46,922 nucleotides of DNA from the NCBI GenBank assembly GCA_019136685.1, contig JAGVTS010000103.1:1-46922 (forward strand), given 5' to 3'. The notes under the pieces are model-generated. The model did no database searches. It saw nothing but the letters and a program-made list of their open reading frames with translations, and was not told where the DNA came from. A program made the position numbers and the translations under genes. Positions within the stretch are counted from its first letter, which is position 1, and each line of letters begins with the position of its first letter. This DNA is from Bacillota bacterium (GTDB taxonomy: Bacteria; Bacillota; DTU025). This document shows positions 1 through 6,964 of the stretch, one piece after another.

Positions 1-1
1 A

Positions 2-514
2 GTGAATAGAACGTGCTGTTCTGCGAGCGCATCCTGCTGTCGTGCAGAGCAGGAGCGCCGTAAGGTAGAGATCGATTTTCTGTATCTCGACTTGAGTGTG
101 TGCGAAAGATGCAGAGGTACTGACGCCAGTCTTGACGCAGCTGTGGCCGAAGTATCGAGTGTACTCAAGGCAGCTGGATTCGATGTTGTTGTGAACAAAA
201 CCAACATCACCTCAAGGGAGTTGGCAGTGAAACACCGGTTCCTGAGCTCACCAACGATTCGAGTGAACGGCAAGGATATTCAGCCTGACGTAAGGGAGTC
301 GGCTTGTGAGAGTTGCACCGACCTGTGCGCATGCGGAGATTCTGTAGACTGCAGGGTATGGCTGCATGATGGGGCAGAGCATACGGTGCCCCCCAAGGAG
401 TTCATAATAAACGCGATCCTGCGAGAGGTGTACTCGGATACCCCAGCGCCAGCCCAGGTCATGGGCGAGTATCAGCTTCCGCATAACCTAGAGGTGTTCT
501 TTGAGGGACGATAG
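2..514 (+). CDS. DUF2703 family thioredoxin-fold protein
   Basis: The 170-residue product matches the pattern of DUF2703 proteins: an N-terminal strand followed by a CxxC motif (CERC, residues 34-37), an SSPTIRVNG segment like the cis-Pro loop of thioredoxin folds, and a Cys-rich stretch (CESCTDLCACG). Two extra CC pairs lie in the first 15 residues. Family members often sit near metal or arsenic resistance genes; the exact role is unknown, and a thiol or metal function is inference. The GTG at base 2 has only one base before it, so the true start may lie outside the window. It is on the plus strand and converges with the decayed ABC operon. Confidence 0.75.
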   Translation: MNRTCCSASASCCRAEQERRKVEIDFLYLDLSVCERCRGTDASLDAAVAEVSSVLKAAGFDVVVNKTNITSRELAVKHRFLSSPTIRVNGKDIQPDVRESACESCTDLCACGDSVDCRVWLHDGAEHTVPPKEFIINAILREVYSDTPAPAQVMGEYQLPHNLEVFFEGR

Positions 515-616
515 GCTCTGAGAGGACGGTAGTTCCGAGATCACCCAGGCAACGCTGCTCATATGCTGGCACAAATAGTCATGAACGGCATTGTGATCCT
601 GTACGTCGTCATCCCT

Positions 617-802
617 CTAGCTGCGGGTTACGCCACCAGGAGGCGGCTGATCAGGACCAGAGGCGAGGGTCGGTATAGCAAACGCCGAAAGCGACATCAA
701 CGCAGCCCGACACGCACGTGCAGCCACCGTCAGCGCTGTCCGTCGTAGCGTGCGACGCAAGTTCTGGCGGGCCAGTTGAGTAGAGATGGAGCGTACCTTC
801 AT
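617..802 (-). pseudogene. Remnant of a second FtsX/MacB-type ABC permease (N-terminus only)
   Basis: The ATG at 802 begins an N-terminus typical of FtsX-like permeases (MKVRSISTQLARQNLRRT...), and its first bases overlap the TGA ending the upstream permease frame (ATGA), so the two were probably translationally coupled. Only about 60 residues are open before a stop near 617. Residues after about 30 do not resemble a permease, and no periplasmic domain or later membrane helices follow. Bases 515-616 contain nothing I can support. I read it as the truncated last gene of the decayed exporter operon. Confidence 0.5.
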
Positions 803-1305
803 ACTCGGCCTAGAAGTCCTCGCAAGTTTGGGGCCGGCCCCGCCCGCGCCGCGGAAGCCGGTGAGCGCAGCCGGCTGCTGCCGCAAGAGCGGCCCAGGGG
901 ACCGACGTGCTTGACACCAGGAGCGTTCTTGCCTCCTCCACAGTGTTCACATTCAGAGCCTGCGTCGATAGAGTCTTGGCGGCCATGCCTACAACGGTCT
1001 TGGCCACGAGCGCAGCCATCGCCAGCCCAAGCGGCACAGCAGCCGCGCACAGCAGCATCGCCTCGGCGACGACGACTCTCCGAATCTGGCTCGGCTGGGC
1101 GCCCTGTGCTCGAAGCATGCCGAACTGAGCTATGCGCCGCGAGCAGAATCCCCCCGCCTGTCGACAGCGACGCCGGGTTGTTTTTCATCGGACCCACAAC
1201 AATCAGTTCAGGCGCCACCGCAAGTGCAATCCCTGCAACCGAGAGTAGCGCAGTCAGCTTCTGCCGCTGCACACTGCGGAGGCTGACTCCAAGATAGCTC
1301 TTCAC
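799..1305 (-). pseudogene. Decayed FtsX/MacB-type ABC exporter permease
   Basis: The first 30 residues (from 1305) are a normal cytoplasmic segment and first membrane helix (KLTALLSVAGIALAVA). About 20 residues later the frame is lost. The next recognisable part, RRIAQFGMLRAQGAQPSQ followed by two membrane segments, is in a second frame from about 1160 to 860, and the C-terminal tail is scrambled again. The large periplasmic domain between helices 1 and 2, usually about 200 residues, is nearly all missing. The ATG lies three bases after the stop of the ATPase gene. At least one large deletion and one or more frameshifts make it non-functional. Confidence 0.7.
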
Positions 1306-1308
1306 GGC

Positions 1309-1818
1309 TCAACCCTCCCTCACAACGCCGTCGATAATCTCGAGGGTGCGATCCGCCCGCGCAATAGCCACCCTCTGCTGCTGGCCGCCGGATAGCTGGC
1401 CCGGCAAGTGATTCAAACGCTCACTCAGGCCCAGCAACGAATGGAGCCTGTTGACATGGACCGGATCTGGCTGCGCCCCATCGAGCAGCACGGGCATGAT
1501 GATGTTTTCTTTCGCAGTCAAAACGGGCATGAGGTGAAACGCCTGGAATATGAAGCCGAAGTTGCGGCGGCGGAAGGCCGCGCGCTCGCCCTCGGGCAAT
1601 GCGTACAGATCCTGCCCGTCGACGTACACGGCGCCGGTGGTGGGATCATCCAAACCGCCTAGCAGGTGCAACAGCGTAGACTTGCCGCTGCCGCTGGGCC
1701 CGACTATTGCTGTGAACTGCCCTTCCTTCAGTTCGAGATCGGTGCCACGCAGCGCGCAGACTGCTGCGTCGCCGCGACCGTAGGTTTTTGACAGGTTTCG
1801 AGTTTCCAAGATGGCCAT
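1309..1818 (-). pseudogene. ABC exporter ATPase (MacB/LolD type) lacking Walker B
   Basis: The 169-residue product has Walker A (GPSGSGKST), the Q-loop region (NFGFIFQAFHLMP) and the signature LSGGQQQRVAIARA. It then jumps directly to the C-terminal segment DRTLEIIDGVV. Relatives have about 52 residues here carrying Walker B, the D-loop and the H-loop, so an in-frame internal deletion removed the catalytic half. The ends of the gap would both encode an ARA-like motif, so a deletion between short direct repeats is plausible. The ATG at 1818 is preceded by AAGGAGG about 11 bases upstream. It follows the sensor kinase gene and precedes the permease. It should bind but not hydrolyse ATP properly, if it folds at all. 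Confidence 0.75.
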
Positions 1819-1869
1819 GACCAATCGATCCTCCTTGTTCAGTTTCAAGGAGGACTATATATCGGGTTT

Positions 1870-2915
1870 CTACACGATTTCTAAACTCACTCGCGCACCG
1901 CTGACGACATCCGCACACTCCTCTGGGTTAGCGATCATGTTGGCGATGGCGATACTACCTCCGTGCCTTTTGACCAGCGCCTCGGCTATAGTGAGTCCAA
2001 GGCCTGAGTGGTGCGCAGCGTCGGTTCGAGCCTCATCGCGAAAGAAAGGTTCAAGCGCGTGGGAGAGCGCCTTCCTGGAAAACCCCCGGCCGTCGTCGAC
2101 CACCTCCACTACCAGCGCAGCAGGAGTACTGCCGTGGACCGCGCTGCTATCACTACCTGCCCCAATGCAACCGGCCTCGCCGCCGCCGGAGAACGTTACC
2201 TGCACCCGTCGCCGGGCGTGGCGAAGCGCATTCTCGATCACATTGGCAAGCACGCAGTCGAGCAGCGCTGTATCGAATTCCACGCTCCCGTGCACAGTGC
2301 AGACAACCCCAAACTCCTTGCCGAGGTCGCCGGCGAGCGCCGAGTAGGTTCCGGCAATGCGGTCGACATATGTGGGCACGCCCACAGGCGCACGCTTCAC
2401 CGGCCAGTCGTCAAGCCTGCGCAGTTCGCGCATGGTGTCGATGTAGTGCTCCATGCTCTCGAGCGAATCCCTCAGATAGCCAATGGAGCTCTCTACATCG
2501 GCAGGCGGCGCAGGCCATCTCTGAAACTCAGTCTCCAATAGGTCGAGGTGGCCCTTCATCACCGTGAGGGGTGTTCGAAGATCGTGGGCAAAGGCACTGA
2601 TCAACTGAGGGGTTCGCGCAGTTTCATCCTGTAGAAAAGCATAGCCGCTAGGATGATGCATGCTCCGAACACTACGACCGATATCGCCTCGTTCAGGGCT
2701 CGCTCCAGAGCACTAGGCGCGTCCCCCTCCGGGAAAAACCAACCGATCCTGCCGTCGGGCAGAGCAACCTGCACCCCATACTCGCCTGCGAACCTGCTCG
2801 GGCTCAGTACACCGGCAAGCACGACAGTGGCTACGACGGCTAGCCCTGCGAAGGCCACGATGCAGAGCACAAGAGCCCAGCGCAGCGAAAGCTTGTCTAT
2901 TACTCTCTTGACCAT
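1870..2915 (-). pseudogene. Sensor histidine kinase broken between its membrane and kinase parts
   Basis: The ATG at 2915 overlaps the response regulator's end and encodes two membrane helices (around residues 10-35 and 80-100) flanking a short extracytoplasmic loop. That frame stops at 2601 just after FYRMKLREPLS, where a HAMP domain should begin. The kinase core continues in another frame: H-box SAFAHDLRTPLT, N-box NVIENALRHA, G1 DDGRGF, F-box FFRDEA and G2 GLGLTIAEAL, ending at 1870. The HAMP domain and linker, about 60 residues, are absent and the junction changes frame. The catalytic domain itself looks intact. It pairs with the equally damaged response regulator upstream. Confidence 0.75.
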
Positions 2916-3397
2916 CGATAACCCACGCCCCATACAGTCTGTATATAGTCACCTGCGCCGTGCACTTCCAGTCGTCTCCGTACTCGCTTGATATGCTCGT
3001 ACACTGTCGTATCGTCTCCCTCGGCATCGTAACCCCAAATGCACTCATAGATGTGTTCCTTGGAGAACACCTGGCCAGGATGGAGCGAAAGCAGTTCCAC
3101 GATGTCGAACTCCCTGCGGGCGAGGGGGACGGGAACGCTATCATGGAAGAGCGTGCGTGCCGAGTAATCGATGGTGATGCGACCGAAAGACACCCTCGTA
3201 CGCTCGGCTCTCCGCCGGCGCTCGCGTCGCAGATGGGCCCCGATGCGCGCATCCAGTTCCTTGATGCTAAAGGGTTTGGTGATGTAGTCATCGGAGCCTG
3301 CGGCGACGAGGATCTCGTAGCCTTCGTTCTCGAGATGCCGGCGGACGAACGCGACTATGCCTGGCTCGTCATCAGCAATAAGGATCCTTCCGCGCAT
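2900..3397 (-). pseudogene. OmpR-type response regulator with a deleted receiver core
   Basis: The 165-residue product begins like an OmpR/PhoB regulator (RILIADDEPGIV, with the acidic pair) but passes from EILVA straight to AGSDDYITKPF. About 60 residues are gone, including the phospho-acceptor Asp and the conserved Thr, while the conserved Lys (TKPF) remains. The winged-helix DNA-binding domain (about residues 70-165, ending QTVWGVGYRW) looks complete. The deletion is in frame, so the product could bind DNA without being phosphorylated. Full-length relatives are about 225-235 residues. It is the first gene of the decayed RR-HK-ATPase-permease operon, divergent from the metalloprotease gene. 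Confidence 0.8.
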
Positions 3398-3638
3398 CTT
3401 CGACCCCCCTGGCGCGCCGGTACGTACACGCCGCTCATGCGCGGTTGACTAGTTCAACATCTTGCCACAGCCTTTCTTCGCCCCGTGCGCGCTTCTCATG
3501 CGAGGCGGGAAGACACACGGTCGCCGAAGCTTCGACCCGGCAAACTATGGTCTCCGTGGGAGGAAATTGACGCCTACCGGCGAATCCCAGAGTCAGTCGC
3601 AGCAAGCACGCTATATCGCATCAGGGGGTACCTCTCAG
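3398..3638. promoter_or_regulatory. Divergent intergenic region between the regulator and metalloprotease genes
   Basis: These 241 bases separate the divergent response-regulator and metalloprotease genes and must hold both promoters. I see no strong TTGACA/TATAAT pair. A ribosome-binding site (AGGGGGT) lies nine bases before the protease ATG at 3639. An in-frame upstream start at 3462 exists but would put 59 basic, low-complexity residues before an obvious signal peptide, so I did not use it. Confidence 0.4.
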
Positions 3639-6176
3639 ATGTTCAGAAGACTGCGGATCTATCTTGCGGCAGCCTTCATGTGCCTGGCATTCATAGCCCA
3701 CCCCGACCATTCCCAGGCCCAGGCTACATACACCACCGAGTTCGACGCCGCTCTCACCGTTACGAGCATCACAAGGAGCGAGCTCTTCGATGGCTGGGGC
3801 GAGCTGGCTGGAAGGAGACGGACGACAGAGTCGTTCAGCACCAGCCTTGTTGTGTCAGTTTTCAGGAACAAACTTGACCCATACATCGAGGATCCTTTCA
3901 AGGCCCTGAAGAATATCGACTACAACGTGACTACCATGTTCGAAATCGCTTCGGGTTCCAACTGGGTGAAAGACTCAGCCGGCGGGAGCAGCCGGTTGCC
4001 CGTGAGAGTAAACATCTCCAGCCGCTCGTGGGAACGAAGCATCGAAGGCAAAGACAAGGGCCTGATCCTCGTCAACGTCTACGACGGCCAGGGCACGCTC
4101 GACAAGACCGGAGTGGGCCTACACATCAGCCCCATACCCCCCGGGTCAGGCAAAGGGCCCGTAGTCAGCCTCACCAGCGGATACAGGCTGGTGGTATCCG
4201 CAGGCAACATCCAGGGCTTTACGGACCCATCGGCCCCAAGAGGCAAGGCGCGCTACTACGATCAATACCTGAAGAAGTGGATCGATGACCCTCAGAAGTA
4301 CGGCATCGCTCCGCCGTCTCCCTGGGTGCTGCGGAACACCGACCTCGACCCCGAGATCGGCGAGGATGCGACCGTGAAGCTGGCAGAGTTCCCGAACCCC
4401 AGGGATCTCGAGAGGTTTCTTACCGATCCAAAGGGCAGCGCCACGTTCACCGTAACGGCATCGCATTACGTCAGCAACAGCCACGAGAAGTCGACAACGG
4501 ACATATCAGTCACCCTCACTCTGACGCCTCGACCGCAGAAACTGCAGGCTGTGATCTCTGCCCTGCCTGGCTACGAAGAGTGGCTCCCGAAAGGCGGGCG
4601 CGACGAAAGGACGGTGGGCAATGTCATAGCCATCAGCACAAGGCTTCAGGTGGAGAATGACCCCCTTGAGTTACCCATGGAGAAGGTGCGATTCCGCTAT
4701 GAGCTGGTGGACACATCGCGGGAACGCGGAGTGTGCCTAAACAGCCCAGCGCTGGACTTGGCTGCAGTCATGAGCGGCGGTCTTGATGACCCGGAATACG
4801 ACCTGAAGATCAGCGCGAAGGGCAACCCTCACCTCGAAGTATCGGAAGACGGCCAGACCGCTACTACGAAAGAGGAGTCCATCAACCCCCAGTTCCGCTC
4901 GATCAGCGCGGTAAGGCTTGACTGCTTCGACTGGGGCGCCCACGCCAAGCTGAAGGTCACGGCTATACTTGAGGACGGCACGGAGATCCCCGCTCACGTA
5001 GACGGAAAGCCCGACAAGACCGAGTTGGCGATTCCCATGGATGACAACGACAACTACGTAGCGGACGCCTGGGAAAGGCAGATGAAGGTGTTCGGCGATA
5101 GTCTGCCCGCCGCCTGGGATGAATCGCCTCAGCCCAGAGGGCAGAGGGCTAACGGCGACGGGATATCGCTATATGAGAAGTACCGCGGCCTTTACTGCAG
5201 TAAGCTAGATGCAGGTTCAGTTGCTCATGAACGGCTTGACCCGAGCTACAAGCACCTGTTCGTGTGCGACGAGAGCGGCATTCTGGGCGCCATCGCGCAC
5301 GACCCAATTCCGGAGGCGGCAGCGCGCTCTTTCGAGGAGCTCTCAGGGCTCGCGATACGACTGGTGTCGGGCAGCCACTGGACCGGCCCCGGCAGCATCG
5401 GCGACGCCCGGCGCATAGTCAACTTCAACCACGGCGATGACACGAATGCGATTGAGCAGACAGCGCTGCATGTCACTGTCACCAACGACTACAACCTCGT
5501 GCCCCCCGGGTGGCTAAAGTTCTGGGAATCGAGCACGGGAAAGCCCCTTACTGTGGGCATGTTCGACACGTGGATATTCAGCAGCGGATATGCCTTCCCC
5601 GACATCGGACGCGGGAAGATCGGGTCGCCCATGCACACCTACCAGATCAATATCTCTTTGGGACTGCTCGACTACAACTTGAAGCATAGCGCGGCAGCGC
5701 ACGTCAGACGGCAAGACTGGGCACTTGACGAGGCCAGTCGCATCGAAAAGGACTTCCAGAAGTGGGTGGATGAGCATCCCCATACCTACGAGGACTTCCA
5801 TCCCGAACCGGGGCAGTCCACCGAGTTCCTTGACGCCTATGAGGCTCGAAAGGCCCAGCGGGATCAGGAGAAGAAGGCCCTGGAAGACCGCATCAACCAG
5901 GCTGTAGAAGACTATATCGCCGCCCACCCCGACGAGTGGCAGCGGCGGCGGTCAATCGAAATCGCTTACGTTGTGGCGCACGAGCTAGGTCACGGCGTGG
6001 GAATCTCGCACCATGCAGGCGATTCCGGTGATGCCATGTGCATAATGACAGTGTTCCAGTGCGACTACGACACCGACCCCTACGACGTGCTGGATGCCCG
6101 TCAGCTCCACAAAATCCCGAACAAGATCTGCCCGAGCTGCATGAAGCAGATCGTCGTGTCGGATGCGAAGGGGTAG
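3639..6176 (+). CDS. Secreted metzincin-type zinc metalloprotease, otherwise unrecognised
   Basis: The 845-residue protein starts with a signal peptide (about residues 1-27, basic then hydrophobic, ending near SQAQA). Near the C-terminus is HELGHGVGISH (residues 781-791), an exact HExxHxxGxxH metzincin zinc site, followed by AMCIM (799-803), a candidate Met-turn. A DDNDNYVADAWE segment near residue 470 resembles the Ca-binding loops of secreted surface proteins. Residues 30-460 are rich in beta-strand-like sequence with no domain I can name; residues about 690-760 are charged and probably helical. A CxxC lies near the end. It is flanked by decayed genes on both sides but is itself intact. Extracellular proteolysis is a family-level inference; the substrate is unknown. 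Confidence 0.7.
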   Translation: MFRRLRIYLAAAFMCLAFIAHPDHSQAQATYTTEFDAALTVTSITRSELFDGWGELAGRRRTTESFSTSLVVSVFRNKLDPYIEDPFKALKNIDYNVTTMFEIASGSNWVKDSAGGSSRLPVRVNISSRSWERSIEGKDKGLILVNVYDGQGTLDKTGVGLHISPIPPGSGKGPVVSLTSGYRLVVSAGNIQGFTDPSAPRGKARYYDQYLKKWIDDPQKYGIAPPSPWVLRNTDLDPEIGEDATVKLAEFPNPRDLERFLTDPKGSATFTVTASHYVSNSHEKSTTDISVTLTLTPRPQKLQAVISALPGYEEWLPKGGRDERTVGNVIAISTRLQVENDPLELPMEKVRFRYELVDTSRERGVCLNSPALDLAAVMSGGLDDPEYDLKISAKGNPHLEVSEDGQTATTKEESINPQFRSISAVRLDCFDWGAHAKLKVTAILEDGTEIPAHVDGKPDKTELAIPMDDNDNYVADAWERQMKVFGDSLPAAWDESPQPRGQRANGDGISLYEKYRGLYCSKLDAGSVAHERLDPSYKHLFVCDESGILGAIAHDPIPEAAARSFEELSGLAIRLVSGSHWTGPGSIGDARRIVNFNHGDDTNAIEQTALHVTVTNDYNLVPPGWLKFWESSTGKPLTVGMFDTWIFSSGYAFPDIGRGKIGSPMHTYQINISLGLLDYNLKHSAAAHVRRQDWALDEASRIEKDFQKWVDEHPHTYEDFHPEPGQSTEFLDAYEARKAQRDQEKKALEDRINQAVEDYIAAHPDEWQRRRSIEIAYVVAHELGHGVGISHHAGDSGDAMCIMTVFQCDYDTDPYDVLDARQLHKIPNKICPSCMKQIVVSDAKG

Positions 6177-6261
6177 CACGGGCGGGATATCAGGGCCCCG
6201 TCAAAGCCGTGCGGACTTGGCTGCCCAGTGGCTGAGCATCTCGCGTATTCAGGTAGGCAAC

Positions 6262-6591
6262 CTACCTGCCAACCTGGATCCGATCGATGGATACAGCGGC
6301 AGATCCGCCTTCTGCCTCGGGGCTCGAGAAGACCTGCAGATACACTGGCGTCCCTTCGCCGATCCAACCCATGTCTATGACTGCGGGATCATCCATGCCC
6401 GACACCTGGAGCGCGACTTTGCCCGGATCAAGCCTGATCAGTATCAAACCCGGCTGCGCTGCAAACGATCCATCGACAGTGAATATGGGCTGCCTGGACT
6501 GGATGCCAGTCTTTCCCCATGAGTTTCCTTTGGGCACGTTGACAACTAGTGTCCCCGATTCAAACCTGGCGAACCTTTCGAAGTCGCCTCC
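6262..6591 (-). pseudogene. C-terminal fragment of a secreted, beta-rich protein
   Basis: An open frame of about 110 codons runs from a TGA just upstream of 6591 to a stop at 6262 with no well-placed start; the only early option is a GTG at 6537 without a ribosome-binding site. The translation reads like the end of a carbohydrate-binding or concanavalin-like domain (ESGTLVVNVPKGNSWGKTGI, later VYLQVFSSPEAEGG) and has protein-like composition, unlike the plus-strand frames over the same DNA. I could not name the family. The rest of the gene is missing, so it is probably a remnant, in keeping with the other decayed genes nearby. Confidence 0.4.
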
Positions 6592-6733
6592 TCAGGTTGG
6601 CTCGCGCCTAACGAGACTGATGGACAATGATTCAGTAAACGCGCGCCCTTTCCTTCGATCCCTATGACCGCAACGTCAGACAACCTCGGATGGCTGCGAG
6701 TAGTCCCTTCCAATGGCACCCCGTACAAAGCAG

Positions 6734-6766
6734 TTCGCACACATTTCGCACACATTTCGCACACAG
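6734..6766. repeat. Three tandem copies of an 11-bp unit
   Basis: TTCGCACACAT occurs at 6734-6744 and 6745-6755, followed by TTCGCACACAG at 6756-6766. The array lies in the gene-poor stretch between the secreted-protein remnant and the 3' end of the tRNA-Lys gene. No other copy was noticed in the window. Confidence 0.9.
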
Positions 6767-6811
6767 AACTCAGTGGCACTTATCATCTTCCCAGCTAAAT
6801 GGGCATAATAA

Positions 6812-6887
6812 TGGTGAGCCGCGCGGGATTCGAACCCGCGACACCCGGATTAAAAGTCCGGTGCTCTACCGACTGAGCTAGCGGCCC
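6812..6887 (-). tRNA. trnK: tRNA-Lys (anticodon UUU)
   Basis: Read on the minus strand, the 76 bases fold as a complete cloverleaf. The acceptor stem GGGCCGC pairs with GCGGCTC with one G-U, the D-arm is GCTCAGTCGGTAGAGC, and the anticodon stem CCGGA/TCCGG encloses the loop CTTTTAA, giving anticodon TTT. The T-arm is GCGGGTTCGAATCCCGC. The discriminator is A and the CCA end is encoded. A consensus promoter lies upstream at 6909-6938. Confidence 0.97.
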
Positions 6888-6908
6888 ACCCAATATCTTC
6901 AGCAAGTG

Positions 6909-6938
6909 ATTATACCACAGCTGCTATGGGCGTTTCAA
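6909..6938 (-). promoter_or_regulatory. Sigma-A-type promoter of tRNA-Lys
   Basis: On the minus strand TTGAAA (complement of 6933-6938) and TATAAT (complement of 6909-6914) are 18 bases apart, and the -10 ends 21 bases before the tRNA 5' end. The same 18-base spacing occurs in the rpsF and rpmH promoters here. Confidence 0.8.
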
Positions 6939-6964
6939 GGCCATGGGCACCTCATAGCCATCCA

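Noticed and set aside
563..748. 61-codon plus-strand frame with a hydrophobic start
   Set aside because: The first 20 residues could be a membrane helix, but the remainder is basic low-complexity sequence antisense to the permease remnant, and there is no ribosome-binding site.
6690..6881. Plus-strand frame ending in a tRNA-like peptide
   Set aside because: Its last 20 residues are translated from the complement of tRNA-Lys, a common false call.
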